A stretch of DNA of 64,000 bases from Dermacentor variabilis (GCF_050947875.1 NC_134571.1:230588024-230652023); one strand, 5' to 3'. Shown: positions 1 to 11,800, numbered from the stretch's first letter. Program-made: numbers and translations. The notes: generated from the letters alone by a model not told the origin.

Positions 1-1121
1 TGAGCCTGAAAATACATAATATGGCTGTGAGTACATGCTCCACTGCCCATAACTATTTATTAGGAATCGAAATGGTGCACCGCACACAGAGCAGACGCTC
101 ACACACTGGATATTCCGGCTTGATTTGAAGCATCCTCGTCCTCTGTGCTGAACTCTGATGTGTCGACATCTTCTTCAGGCTCACTACTGTTGATTTCATA
201 GCAAAATCAGCTACAGAAGCGCTCAATTGGCGAGAAACACTGCAAGTGATGATAACACCATGATCGACTCGCTCGCCTGACAATCCAACACTTTTTGCGC
301 CGTGGGGGGATGCACCGGAAAGCAAAAAACCAACAAAACATAGCGGATCACATTGTGTCTTTGCCACTTTCTAACCTAGATGGCGCTAGGCGCTCACAAG
401 CCAAGCGAGAACTTGAACTTGAAATGTGTCAATCAAATTCATCGATTTGAATGGGCACGGTTGTGAAAGAGTCAACTCTGCATATAGCTGTGAGATGCTC
501 TTGTCTTCGTCTGCTGATGGATCGGAGCTGCGTTTGCACACTTGCGCCTCTGTTTTAGAATGAGTCATGCCAGGCAATAATGACATTATTGCCACTGCTA
601 TCATAATCATGTCGGCGTACGCCCTGCTGGAGCGGCATCAAAAGGCTTCATATAGCCAATGTATAAGAACGTCTGAAATTTCAGACACTAAAGCTCTTTG
701 CCATCCCAGAACGGCATTAATCAAAGACACCAACACTGCCATTTTGATTACCTCACAAACTAGAATCATCGCTCTTGCAGACAAATACACTGCCAACCAC
801 TGTGGTAACACTAGGCTTTGCTGCTTCGACATTTATACTACCAAGCTTCCTGCAGTTCGTTGCCATGTTTTTCACTGAAAGAAATCACCACTATCAGCAA
901 TGATGCCAACTCCAGCTTTGTTATCTTCCATTGATGGCTTTGAACCGCAGAAAGCATGGCACGGGTTCCGAATTATACAATGTCAGGTCTGATGGAATAC
1001 AGCGATGTGTGGTGACTGGGCCCGCAATCATAGCGCGCGGTAGTGAGAACACAGTAGTAGCATTGTCAGGGGCGTAGGCACAGTGACCACACAGGTCATG
1101 CGCTCTTGCATTTTATTGTAC
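1..1121. other. Unassigned left flank
   Basis: I recognise no complete gene or element here. If the LRP5/6 gene continues leftwards, this is intron of that gene. The only coding-like piece is the short minus-strand segment at 99-206, described separately. Minus-strand codons near 640-960 faintly resemble a decayed retroelement, but stops and frame changes prevent an assignment. Confidence 0.4.
99..206 (-). CDS. Possible terminal coding segment, unrecognised
   Basis: A minus-strand stretch of about 35 codons is rich in Glu, Asp and Ser and ends at TGA (99-101). A polyadenylation signal AATAAA (complement of 56-61) follows about 40 bases later. An acidic tail, a stop and a nearby poly(A) signal would fit the last exon of a gene or the C-terminus of a Tigger-type transposase. 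I do not recognise the protein. An in-frame stop lies just upstream, so it would need a splice acceptor or be a fragment. It may equally be chance. Confidence 0.18.
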   Translation of the reverse strand, partial: FCYEINSSEPEEDVDTSEFSTEDEDASNQAGISSV

Positions 1122-1162
1122 ATGGATGGATAGATGGATGGATGGATGGATGGATGGATGGA
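1122..1162. repeat. (ATGG)n microsatellite
   Basis: About ten tandem copies of a four-base unit (ATGG/CCAT). It lies exactly where the 3' end of the minus-strand LINE-A remnant is expected, so it is best read as that element's simple-repeat tail. Confidence 0.85.
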
Positions 1163-1578
1163 TATTATGAGCGTCCCTTTTGGAATGGGGCGGTGGGTTG
1201 CACCACCAAGCTCTTGCTATTATACTGCCTATTGTCCTACCTAGGTTAAATAATAAAAAATAGGGGAGAAAAAACACTATGAACTAGCCCACCCAAATTT
1301 TTGGATCCCCTATTTCGAACTGTGCTTTTGCACATCTACATTTTCTGTCGTTTCCCTACTTTTCTTTCACCAATACTCTAATCGCCTCTTACTAATGCCT
1401 ATTGTGGAGATGTTTACTTTTCCACTGCTCTCGCTGAACCCAAGTGCTTCAAGGAGGCCAGTGGAGCCTAAATCGAACGCTGAGTAAACGTCTGCACATT
1501 CTAATAAAACATGCTCCATAGTCTCCCTAGCTTTACCGCAGCAAGCACACGCTTCTTCCGTTTTATATCTCGCTTTAT
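1163..1578 (-). pseudogene. LINE-A ORF2 C-terminus (3' part)
   Basis: Minus-strand codons at 1367-1580 encode a Cys-X2-Cys-X8-His-X4-Cys zinc motif (ACACCGK then METMEHVLLEC-like spacing) followed by KRRLEYW. This arrangement is typical of the C-terminal region downstream of reverse transcriptase in several non-LTR retrotransposons. The reading frame continues, after removal of the LTR-K insertion and one AGGT copy, into the segment at 4150-4699. The remaining bases down to the (ATGG)n tail would be 3' untranslated sequence. No reverse transcriptase core is present, so this is a dead 5'-truncated copy. Confidence 0.72.
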
Positions 1579-1582
1579 AGGT

Positions 1583-2130
1583 TGTGGTGTTCTCCTCCGT
1601 GCTCTTGGGACAAAGGAACGACAACACAGTAGTACACACTCACAAGGACATTCATTGCACCTTTCGTAGATCAATGCCTGCTAGCCGAGTTGCTATCCAC
1701 AAAACATGCCGATGGGCGCGCGACAAATCTAGAAGTCCGACTCACCGCGACCGGATAGCGAACGAATATGTTCGCCCCATGCTGGATACCAACGCCTGGT
1801 CGTTCGCACGTACGGTCACGCGAACGGTGGCGCGTTCCAAGGCGGCCACGCAAGACGGTCTCGCAGAAGCATGGATCGGCGCACGCGTGGCACGGCACAT
1901 CCATACTGCTTGCTGTCCCGAATCCAAGAGAGAGCGAATTGTCTTGCGGTGCCCAAGTAACCCCGCCTGTCGGCGGCGTTAGCAGCCAAACACTTGCGCC
2001 ATCTCTCGTACTGCGCCTCAACCACTCCAACTGCCGCGGGCGCCAGGCCACGCTGTGAAGCCGGATTACAGGAGACACACTATGCGGGAAAAACATATTA
2101 GGGGACGCGTGAGAGTCGTGCATCCCCACA
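1583..2130 (-). repeat. LTR-K 3' LTR
   Basis: It starts TGTGGTGTTCTC and ends CATCCCCACA on the plus strand. It is closely similar over its whole length to 3601-4145, with scattered substitutions. The 84-base duplication at 2105-2272 copies its last 26 bases together with the adjoining purine tract. Confidence 0.92.
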
Positions 2131-2272
2131 TCCCCCAACCTTAAATCCCTACATATTCCAGCGAAACATGTCACACGGTCTAACATCAACGCGTGAGAGT
2201 CGTGCATCCCCACATCCCCCAACCTTAAATCCCTACATATTCCAGCGAAACATGTCACACGGTCTAACATCA
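2105..2272. repeat. 84-bp tandem duplication at the LTR/interior junction
   Basis: Positions 2105-2188 and 2189-2272 are a head-to-tail duplication, essentially identical. Each unit spans the end of the LTR, the polypurine tract and about 50 bases of interior. The right LTR does not show it. Confidence 0.92.
2131..2141 (-). other. LTR-K polypurine tract
   Basis: Minus-strand GGTTGGGGGA lies immediately before the 3' LTR, where plus-strand DNA priming starts in LTR retroelements. The tandem duplication gives the element a second copy. Confidence 0.7.
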
Positions 2273-3579
2273 ACCCGTGCTTCGCGAACAAGATAGTACA
2301 TGCAACAGTGGCCGCGCTGAGGAAATGTCCACACGCTGTCCATAACATGAGAGCCCACATTGTCCCTGGGTACACTGCTGGCATCCGCCGGTCACAGCAG
2401 CAGCTTTGCAGACTTGACTGCACGATTCCAGGCCAGGACTCCGGAGACGACGATGCAGTAGTCGGTACGAGCAAGCGTCGCTCGCGCCGTCGCACCCTGC
2501 TGGCGAGGGCCGCAGTAGCTGTTGGTGACCGCCGGCTATTTTCTCCGCTGCCGAGGGTTGCGAGCTGGATACAGGTGGCCGCCGAAGTTGCTGCGCCGAA
2601 CTCGCCACAGCATCATCATTGCCCGGTGGCTCGATCGCAGTCCAGGGCAGCAGCGCAGACGATGTGCATGTGACGGCAAACCAGGGGTGACTCCAATCAC
2701 GCTGCGTACACTCAACGCACTCGGCAAACACTAAAGTAGTGCAAGGGAGAGGAAGTCTGCCTGCGCTTCGCCCACATGGTACGATGTTCAACTCGGCTAG
2801 CAAAAGATCGGGCGGCTACTCACTTGCTAAGTTCACGTGAACGACGCTCGCTTCCTTGAGTCGAACGAGTAATTTCAATTCGTGCGAGGCTAAATAGAAT
2901 GCGGGAAGCAAATTGCAACACCTCAACGCCACGGTCCATCAGGTTGTCCCTCCACGTGTGACAGGCAGCTTCGTAAAGCCTTAGGCCTAAAGCGTTGCAA
3001 CACTGACAACAACCGGCATCCAAAAACAACACCCAAAATGAGCGCAAAACAGGCAGCCGCGAGGAGACGTTAGCTCTGTTAGGTGGTCCTACTCCGCTCG
3101 GTGCACACAGCATGCGAGTTAATGGCGCCCACCGTCCCAGACGGTGTCGGAGCGCCCGTGCCAGGCCGCAATAACAGTCAGCCCGTAGTGGCGCCCGCGG
3201 CCACCCGGCTCCCAGAGCGGCGACTTCATCAGAGTCAAAGAGATAGGAGAAGCTATTTACATGAGAAATTCGGACCACCCACGAGGCTTCCGTACTCACT
3301 CGCTTCAGGCTTGCCAATTCTCCGCAGGCGCTAAGTCTCGCTCTCCCAGGATGCAGACCACGTGGCTCTCGTACCGACGAATGTCATTAAAAAAAAAAAA
3401 AACTTGCGAAAAGGCTTAGCATGTTGACATGTTCAAACACACTACAGCCACTGTCGCCTCGCTCAAGAAAGCACGCCGCCAACGCTAGCGATCAAAATCC
3501 ACGCTAGCCCTACGCTTCGGTTCAAACAAAGGTCTCGAACGAAGCAAAACTGTTAAATCTATCGTCCGATGCCCCAAGA

Positions 3580-3598
3580 GCCCCACGTTGGGCAGCCA
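3580..3598 (-). other. LTR-K primer-binding site, tRNA-Lys type
   Basis: Minus-strand TGGCTGCCCAACGTGGGGC begins two bases inside the 5' LTR. It is complementary to the 3' end of tRNA-Lys (CUU type) except for one extra base near the CCA. This sets the element's orientation and the likely primer. Confidence 0.8.
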
Positions 3599-3600
3599 GA

Positions 3601-4145
3601 TGTGGTGTTCTCCTCCGTGCTCTTGGGACAAAGGAACGACAACACAGTAGTACGAACAATCACAAGGGCATTTATTGCACCTTTCGTAGATCAATGCCTG
3701 CTAGCCGAGTTGCTATCCACAAAACATGCCGATGGGCGCGCGACAAATCTAGAAGTCCGACTCACCGCGACCGGACAGCGAACGAATATGTTCGCCGCAT
3801 GCTGGATCTCAACGCCTGGTCGTTCGCGCGTACGGTCATGCGAACGGTGGCGCGTTCCAAGGCGGCCACGCGAGACGGTCTTGCAGAAGCATGGATCGGC
3901 GCCCGCGCGGCACGTCCGCACTGCTTGCTGTCCCGAACCCAAGAGAGAGCGCATTGTCTTGCGGTGCCCAAGTAACCCCGCCTGTCGACGGCGTTAGCAG
4001 CGCAACACTCGCGCCATCTCTCGTACTGCGCCTCAACCACTCCGACCGCCGCGGGCGCCAGGCCACGCCACGAAGCCGGATTACAGGAGACGCGCTATGC
4101 GGGAAAAACATATCAGGGGACGCGCGAGAGTCGCGCATCCCCACA
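3601..4145 (-). repeat. LTR-K 5' LTR
   Basis: The 545-base partner of 1583-2130, with the same TG and CA ends. It is followed directly by the AGGT duplication. Transcription of the minus-strand element would start within it; I could not pick a TATA box with confidence. Confidence 0.92.
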
Positions 4146-4149
4146 AGGT

Positions 4150-4699
4150 GTGTGTTCTAAGGCATCCCGATCTCGCTTCGAAAAGTAATGAGCTTCCCCT
4201 TGATTTATCATAAATTGTTTCTTTCCTGATTTCGTTTTTTTTTCTCTCAAGTAGTTACTCATGGCAGGTTTCTTTTCCCTTGCCGCCACCCATGAGATTA
4301 TTTCAGCCTCTCTGACTTTCCGCTTGACCTTCTTTGTTGCTGTGTTACCCACCCTACAGGCCGCATACCTGCTGGTAAGCTTCCAAATTCTTTTCCTCCA
4401 CTGTGAATCAATGTTGTTCCTGGACAGATACCTGAACACTCTCCCAGCCCATTTACTTTCTTCCATATTCCTCAGCCGCTCTTCATACTCAATTTTACTG
4501 CGAGCTTCCCTCACTTCAGAACTAGTCCAGCCCATATCACCCTGCACAGCTTCATTTGTAGTCTTCCCGTGAGCGCCCAATGCGAGGCGACCCACTGACC
4601 TTTGGTTCCCGTCGAGTCCTGATTGTACCCCTGATTTAAAGCAAACAACCGCATTTCCAAAAGTAAGTCCTGGAACTATTACACCTTTCCACTGTTTGC
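4150..4699 (-). pseudogene. LINE-A ORF2 (post-RT region)
   Basis: A minus-strand frame of about 180 codons runs from roughly 4690 down to the LTR-K insertion and includes VPGLTFGNAVV, ALGAHGKTTNEAVQGDMGW and KPAMSNYL. These are characteristic of the linker between reverse transcriptase and the C-terminal zinc motif in LINE families I associate with tick genomes. The frame would continue into 1578 and below if LTR-K were absent. The copy is 5'-truncated against the end of a Gypsy LTR near 4700. Clade is not certain. Confidence 0.7.
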
Positions 4700-7201
4700 C
4701 ACGAGTAGCGCCACCTGGTGGTGCCAGTTACCACAATTTTTTCCCCACTTAACACAACGTTACCTAGTGCTCTGATGAGGTGTGGGAGGAGGCAGGAAGT
4801 ATCTGTATGCGGTGATCTTATGCTGTCACTGTCCTCCAGTTGGGAGGGCTTGCCGGATGGAAGGGCTTGCCGCCAAACTTGGCGCCACTTCAGAAAGAAC
4901 ACTGTTGGCTGTGTCTCCGGTCCCTGATGGCAGCGGGAACCGTAGCTCTGGGCATTCAGTGGAGGTGCTGGAGCCATGACGGTAGTGCCAGTCGGGTATC
5001 AACTGTGGCCTTACATGATCCAGATGCTGGGTCTGTTCTTGTCCATCATGCAACTGTAGCTCCATCTGGGATTGTGTTGCCTGGCGACTACAGCAAGCAT
5101 CGAGCTCGGACCTGGGCAGAAAATTCCTGGTGAGCACCCTGTGTCCTGCCTGTGCGGGAACCCTCGGTTTGGCTCTTTGATAATACTCCTTCTTCTGAGC
5201 GAGTTGTTTCGGGAGCACCATTTTTTCTTAGGTCCGACCGCAGCAGGTCCAATGCGGTCCTGAGCCTCCATCCCAACAGTTCGGATGGGCAACATCCGGT
5301 GACTTTGTGGGGCATAAGACTAATATGCAAATAGTATTTGTGCACATAGGTCCTCTGGGCCAACTTTCTGTAGCTTTGCCTTCATTGTTTGAACAGCCCT
5401 TACCGCAGCACCATTAGAGAACGGAATAGGGTGGTTCCAGCATCCACTTCACGGCATACTTTTTTAAGAATATCTCATACGCTTAGAACGACAGAACGCT
5501 GAGCTAGTTGGTAAGGATTCATTATGCAAAAAACGTGAGGCATGCAGACAGCACACAAGAGAAGAGAAGTGGAGCTTGGGCAGACAAGTTTTTGTCTTCT
5601 TTCTTTTTTCGGCGCAGTGCTCCCTTCAGTTGATAGCGGCGTTCGTGTTGTCCACTTCTCTTGTGTCCTGTCTGCAAGCCTCACCTTTTTTGCATAATGA
5701 ATCTCATACGCTTCACTTAGAAACGTGGGACCATTGTCTGATACCGCCATATTTGGGAGGCCCATCGCAAACATGACTCACATGCATGCAATTGTACATT
5801 TTGCTGAAGGCGATCAAACAAGATACACTTCAATCCATTTGGAGAACGCCCCAATTGCAAAAAAAAAGTAGGAGTTCCTATAAGGTCCCGCATAGCCCAC
5901 GTGACTTCTTGGCCATGACATCATAGGCACTGGTCTCAATGGCTGCTGCTGTTGGAAAGCGCAGCACTCTTGAACTGTGGCTATGATGTCGCAGTCTAGT
6001 GACGGTCACCACGACTTCGTGCAATGACTGATTTTCGTGACCCCAGGGTGATTCTCGTGCAGTAACTTGAGGACTTCCCCTCGGAGGCTGGAGGTTACCC
6101 CAACACGGTTTCCCCGCAGCCAACAGTTCTGATGCACACTCAACTCATTGAATCGGGACACATATGCCCCCCATGATTTTATGTCTAGACATGACCAGCC
6201 TGAAATCCTGTAGTAATCTTGACAGCACCGGGTCTCTAGCAATGGCTTCCGCGACCACTTTTGTTGAATGAGCACGGGGATAGACACCTTCAAGCATGAA
6301 TACCTCTGTAGGAGCCTCTGCAGAACATTCTGTTGTTGGCAAGGGGAGCCTACTCAACCCATCTGCATGGGCCATCAGGCCTCCTATAGCTCAGGCTGTA
6401 GCTGTACTCCGCAAGCAGCAACGCCCAGCAAAGAACCCTCGGCGAGCACGTTTCAGGAATAGGCCTAACAGCTCCTAAGAGACCCAACAAGGGTTTGTGG
6501 TCGGTAACCGCTTAGAATTTCCATCTCCACAGGTACTGCTTGAACTTTGTGACACCAAACACAAGTCCAAGTGCCTCTTTATCCAGTTGGCTGCAATTCT
6601 TTTCAGCGGCGGTGAGGCTTCTTGATGCAAAGGCTATCAGCTGCTCTTCTCCACAAGTCTCTCTCTGTGCTAGGAGTGCCCCCAAGCCGTGAGCGGAAGC
6701 AGCAGTGATCACCACAGTTGGTCTGTACTGGTTGTAATGGGCCAAGACATAAGTGGATGCGAGAAGCTCTTCGTTCCTAACGAATGCAACTTGTTCGACT
6801 GCAGTCCAGCGCCACTTGGTCCCTATGGTCAGCAAGCTGTTCAATGGTTGTAGTACATGCGACACATTCAGGACACTTTCTGTTGAAATTCACTCAACCC
6901 AAATAGCTTTGCAACTCCTTCACGCCTCGGGGTTTGGGAGCTTCCCCCACTGGTTCAGTCTTGGCAGGATATGGACGTAGCTCGGCAGCACCTATTATGC
7001 AACGCAAGTACTGGATCTCAGGTAACAAAAAATTGCCTCTTGCAAGTTTCAGGCTCAGGCCCACCTCTTGCAAGCACTCTAGTACCTTGCAGACGTTTGC
7101 ACAATGTTCGTCATCACTGTCACCCGTTACCAAGATGTCATCAAAGTAGACTGTGACATGATCAAGACCATTCAGGAGATTCTCCATTTCCCATTGAAAT
7201 A
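4700..7201 (-). pseudogene. Gypsy-D pol remnant (RT end, RNase H, integrase, LTR stub)
   Basis: Minus-strand remnant of a Ty3/Gypsy polyprotein resembling the K02A2.6-like group. In order, it shows a YFDD reverse-transcriptase motif (VYFDDILVTG, about 7090-7120), an RNase H region (SAHGLGALLAQ; QLDKEALGLVFGV, 6512-6865), integrase zinc-region traces (6006-6375) and the integrase core motif SDNGPTFLS (about 5730). The integrase C-terminal region spans 4826-5363. A purine tract (4736-4750) and about 35 bases of 3' LTR starting TGTGGTAACTGG close it. Multiple frameshifts and stops show it is dead. It is interrupted by a hairpin insert (5485-5700), and its upstream RT half lies at 16729-17165 beyond the Tig-1a insertion. 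Confidence 0.82.
5485..5700. mobile_element. Hairpin insert with 13-bp duplication
   Basis: A 216-base insert in Gypsy-D integrase sequence, flanked by the direct repeat ATCTCATACGCTT (5472-5484 and 5701-5713). It starts with a head containing GAGCTAGTTGGTAA, resembling the tRNA A-box/D-arm. It then folds: about 50 bases at 5519-5571 are inverted at 5653-5700. The long duplication suggests retroposition rather than cut-and-paste transposition. No protein is encoded. Confidence 0.75.
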
Positions 7202-7309
7202 CAGTGCACTCCACTTATAATGATATCAAGAAGAACGAAAAATTCAATCGCTATAACTGATCATTGCTATATCTGGACTGCCGTAAAGAAAAAAAAAGCT
7301 GCCGAACAC

Positions 7310-7434
7310 CTGGGCGACCCAGCACGCCCGCGAGGCGGCGGCGAGGCAAGCCCTCGACGTCCCTTCATGGGAGGCTTAGGCCCGGCCATCATAAAGTGCT
7401 GGTTCTACAATAAAAGTTTATTCCTCCTCCTCCT
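7310..7434 (+). mobile_element. Short 3' fragment of an I/R1-like LINE
   Basis: A 125-base insert is flanked by the direct repeat CCGAACAC (7302-7309 and 7435-7442). It ends in AATAAAAG and a (TCC)n tail. The preceding codons (WATQHAREAAARQ-like, then a stop) resemble the ORF2 end of I-clade LINEs. Such an extremely short piece indicates abortive reverse transcription. Clade assignment rests on that short peptide only. Confidence 0.65.
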
Positions 7435-7599
7435 CCGAACACATCTTCGTAGCTTCGAATCAAAATTTGCCACTTACGATGGAAAATTGGCGTTGTAGAA
7501 AGTAGGCTGTGAAAAATGAAACGTTTATTTATACCTTTAAACAGCATGCCAAGCGTTAGGTGCTGTGAAATAGCCAGAAACCTGCGCTTGCTTTCATGG

Positions 7600-8179
7600 A
7601 AGTTCCAAGTTCACCACCGTGGCATGCATCGCGTCCAGCGGCTGCACAAGCACTGGTGGCTATAATTTAGCGTGCATCAAATCAGTCAGCAACTCTATTG
7701 ACAACAGTGCATTTTGCATGAATGTTGGGGTCAGTGTCAAAGATGGACCACTGCCAATCTCGTTGTCACTGCAGCTGTTGCCTCCTTTGCACCCCGCCGC
7801 CACCTGTGTCGTGACAATGATCGCTCCGTCGGAGATTCTGCGCAGAACGAGGCAGCGCTATCTGAATTCAAAAACTCCTCCATCGAAGCACCATCTATTT
7901 TATTGCCAGTAGTGACCTGCTCCCAGAGTGTGGTAATTGCAGCGGCTGCCACCGTGTTGGGTTTCACACGTGGGGTTTTGCCCTGGCACACAAAGTCCAC
8001 CGTTTCCGTTGATCGGCATGGTGGCTAGTAATAGCATTCATGATCGTGGCGCTCGCAGTTTTCAGAATCGTGGATATAGTCGCCTGCAGGAGCTTGGACT
8101 TTGAGTATTGCATAATTTGCAGCTTTGTTTCAGGTGACGCAGCTTTCCGCTTTGTCGATGCACTTATTGCTGCTTCCAT
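7600..8179 (-). pseudogene. Tig-1a transposase, core-deleted
   Basis: A minus-strand ATG at 8179 opens a frame with STKRKAASPETKLQIMQ and ISTILKTASATI, the N-terminal helix-turn-helix of CENP-B/Tigger transposases. Codons near 7740-8000 (EEFLNSDSAASFC) match the C-terminal part of the sister copy Tig-1b. The catalytic DDE domain between them is absent and the frames are broken. This is an internal-deletion derivative. Confidence 0.7.
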
Positions 8180-8543
8180 GGCACGTTTCCGCGCTCGCTG
8201 AGGAAGAGAGGGAGATTGTAGAAAGGGGGTGCGAGTGCAGTCTACTTCTCGTTTTTTTTTTCTTTTTGGACACTCACCGGCAAAGCGGACACGAAGCAGC
8301 TGGTGCCATCTTGTGGCACGCTGCGCTACCTTGCGATGCTTTCCCTGGCTTTTGCAATCGGCGCCCTGGTGAGACACGCTGCATGGTAATGGCGGCAGAT
8401 ACAAACTCACCCAGGCAAGCTTTTCGCCCCATCTCGGTTAAGGGGTACTTAGCAACACAAATTTCACTATTATTCTTCATGGAAAACGCCATCCAAAAGG
8501 CAGAATTTCAATTGTTACATCTAATATGTGGTGAATAACATAT

Positions 8544-8721
8544 TGTCACGAAAAGACAATTGAAGATGTACCCGGCATTGGCGAGACAGACAGTTGTACA
8601 AGATGGCGTACACAAAAACTCAAGCTGGCGTCCTCAGCTTCTGCCTCTTCTTCTTTAGCTCTTGCCGAGCGCGCGTTCAAGCCACTTCTTTTTCAGCGCT
8701 GGCGCGTGACAACTAGCGGCA
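8544..8721 (-). repeat. Gypsy-1 3' LTR
   Basis: Plus-strand ends are TGTCACGAAAAG and CTAGCGGCA. It matches 15109-15293 apart from a few substitutions and a roughly 7-base length difference near 8660. Confidence 0.93.
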
Positions 8722-8738
8722 TTATCCCCCCGCCAAAA
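8722..8738 (-). other. Gypsy-1 polypurine tract
   Basis: Minus-strand GGCGGGGGGATAAT adjoins the 3' LTR, the expected place for plus-strand DNA priming. Confidence 0.7.
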
Positions 8739-8828
8739 GAAAAGCATCGACCCGACGCTTACTAAACTACGATGCTGACTAAAAGAAAGTGGAAGTGTGG
8801 CAGTCGTATGAAATCAGTTGGCGCCGCC

Positions 8829-11800
8829 TTAACGCGCGAAATACGGTTTGAGGCAAACCACATGCACTATCTCTGAGTGGTGCTGTCGGCGCCGAGGCGA
8901 CGCGGCACCGTCGGGAATGACCTCATAGTTCACTTCACTAACGCGGCGTATCACTTTGTACGGTCCAAAGTATCTACTCAGCAGCTTCTCAGACAACCCC
9001 TGGCGATGAATTGGGAGTCCACACCCAGACTTGGTCACCTGGCTGGTATTCGACTTGCCGATGTCGAAGGTTGTAGCGTCGCGCGTCTGCACTCTGCTGC
9101 GTCGTGATGTGTATGCGCGCGAGTTGACGAGCTTCCTCGGCGTGTTGAATAAGTTGCTCGGCGTCGGAAGTAAGTGATGCGTCGGTGTCGTGCGGGAGCA
9201 TTGCGTCGAGCGTGGTCTGGACCTCGCGCCCGCAGACAAGACGGAACGGTGTGAAGCGTGTTGTTTCCTGAATGGCGGTGTTGTATGCGAATGTAACGTA
9301 CTGAAGGAGTTGATCCCATGTTTTATGGTGGACGTCTACATACATAGACAGCATGTCAGCAATGGTTTTGTTTAGCCGTTCCGTCAGTCCGTTGGTCAGC
9401 GGATGATAGGCAGTGGCCCTGCGATGCTGCGTGCAGCTCAGCTCGAATATGTCCTCTATCAGTTGGGCCGTAAAGGCAGTTCCTCTGTCGGTGATGACAT
9501 GTGATGGGGCACCATGCCTTAGGACTATCTGATCGATAAAAAACTGGGCAACTTCGTAGGCAGTGGCACGTAGTAGAGCTTTCGTCCCGGCGTAGCGTGT
9601 TAGATAGTCTGTGGCGACTATAATCCACTTGTTTCCGCTGGCTGACAAGGGAAAGGGTCCCAGAAGATCCATACCGATTTGATCAAACGGCACGCTAGGT
9701 GGTGCGATGGGTTGCAGTAACCCCCCGGGCTTTAAAGACGGCGATTTCCTGCGTTGACACTCACCGCAGCTTTGCACGTAACGCTTCACCGTGGGAGAAA
9801 GGCGGGGCCAGTAGTACGTCTGGCGTACTCTTGCAAGAGTGCGTGAAAATCCCAAGTGTCCAGACGTGGGCTCATCATGGCAGGCTAGGAGAATGTCATC
9901 ACGGATGGTGGCAGGTACGACCAATAGATACTCTTTGTCGCTGGCACTCGAGTTTTTCTTGTAGAGGACACCCTTTCGGAGGCAGAAGGTCGAGAGACTG
10001 CGAGAAAGGTGTCGTGGAATTGTAACATTCTTGCCTTCTAGGTGATCGATGAGAGGGCGTATTTCGGCGTCCGCGCGCTGTCGTGTGATCAGGTCAGATG
10101 CGGTGAGGGCCCCAAGGAATGCGCCGCCTTCGTCCATGTCCTTATCGCAAGTTTTGACGGGAGCGCGCGACAACGCGTCAGCATCTGCGTGTTTGCGGCC
10201 CGATTGGTATACGATGGTAACATCGAACTCCTGCAGACGGAGACTCCATCGAGCAAGTCGCCCGGACGGGTCTCGTAGGTTGGCTAGCCAACACAAGGAA
10301 TGGTGGTCTGTCACCACGTTGAAAGGGCGACCGTAGAGATAAGGCCGAAATTTCATGATGGCCCACACAACCGCTAGACACTCTTTCTCGGAAGTGGAGT
10401 AGTTAATTTCGGCACGTGAAAGGGTGCGACTGGCGTAAGCGATCACTCGCTCGACGCCTTCCTGGTGTTGAACGAGAACAGCGCCAAGACCGATGTTGCT
10501 TGCGTCGGTATGCACCTCGGTGTCAGCGTCCTCGTCAAAGTGAGCGAGAACGGGTGATTCCTGCAGGCGCTGCCGTAACTCGGTGAAAGCTGCGTCCTGC
10601 TCATCCGTCCAAACGAAGGGTGTGTCTTCTCGCGTGAGGCGTATGAGTGGTTCGGTGATCCGGGAGAAATTTGCGATGAAGCGACGATAGTACGCACACA
10701 GACCGAGAAAGCGGCGTACTGCTTTCTTGTCACGAGGAGTCGGAAAAGCAGCAACAGCAGATGTTTTGTCTGGGTCAGGCTGGACACCGTCGGCGTTCAC
10801 GACAAGACCGAGAAACTTCAACTCTTCGTAACCGAAGTGACACTTTTCTGGCTTTAGTGTGAGATTAGCGGAGCGGAGCGCCTCAAGTACCGCCTCTAAA
10901 CGCCTCAGATGTTCTTCGAAAGTCGCCGCAAACACGACGACGTCATCTAAGTATACTAAACAACTGTGCCACTTCAGACCCGTAAGAACAGTGTCTATCA
11001 TTCTCTGGAATGTGGCCGGTGCAGAACACAGGCCGAATGGAAGTACTTTAAATTCGTACAGTCCATCCGGGGTAACAAAGGCAGTTTTTTCGCGATCGCG
11101 TTCGTCAACTTCGATTTGCCAATATCCACTCTTCAAATCTATTGCTGAAAAATACTTGGTTCGCCGCAGCCGATCTAACGAATCATCGATCCGCGGAAGC
11201 GGATAAACGTCTTTTTTTGTGACGTTATTCAACTTTCTATAGTCAACACAGAACCTAAGCGTTCCGTCTTTCTTTTTGACAAGGACTACCGGCGATGACC
11301 AAGGGCTTTGGGATGGTTGTATGACGTCATCGTCAAGCATTTCTTTCACTTGTGCATTAAAAACGTTGCGCTCTTTCACCGATACACGATAAGGCAGTTG
11401 TCGTATGGGACGAGAATCGTCATACGTGATTATTAGGTGTCTCGAGATGGGCGTCTGGCGTACCTTAGAAGTAGATGCGAAGCACTCCTTGAACCGAAGT
11501 AGTAACTCACGCAGCGCTTCTTGCTTTTCCTCCGAAAGGTCTGAATTGATGTCGATGTTGCTGAGCGTGTGAGCTGGGTTGTCCGTTGTCATAGACGCAA
11601 AGCATTCAGCAACGTCTGCTAAGGGCTCAGCAAAAGCGATAGTAGTACGACGAAACAGGTGCCGATGTTCCTGGCTGAAGTTCGTCACGAGGAGCGCAGA
11701 ATGTCCACCTCGAAGCATAATGAGACTGCAGGCTGCACATACACCATGAGTCAGCATAAGGGAGGAATTGCCCTCTGCAACAGCTTTGCCGTCACGCCGA

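Larger units (their letters stand above)
1583..4145 (-). mobile_element. LTR-K: non-autonomous LTR retrotransposon
   Basis: Two long terminal repeats of 548 and 545 bases begin with TG and end with CA. They are flanked by the 4-base duplication AGGT at 1579-1582 and 4146-4149. A primer-binding site next to the right LTR and a purine tract next to the left LTR show that it reads on the minus strand. The 1.47 kb interior carries no recognisable gag, protease, reverse transcriptase or integrase, so it must have been mobilised by proteins made elsewhere. It interrupts the LINE-A coding region and is therefore younger than that insertion. The superfamily cannot be fixed without pol; 4-base duplications occur in Gypsy-like elements. 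Confidence 0.9.

Noticed and set aside
2105..2272. Direct repeats as a CRISPR-like array
   Set aside because: Only two adjacent units without spacers, in a eukaryotic LTR element.
2270..3317. Two minus-strand frames of 177 and 165 codons inside LTR-K
   Set aside because: No Gag, protease or other retroelement motif, and composition looks like GC-rich noncoding sequence; kept as interior of a non-autonomous element.
5485..5520. tRNA gene at the A-box-like head
   Set aside because: No clover-leaf, no B-box at the right distance and no anticodon arm; only the D-arm-like words are present.
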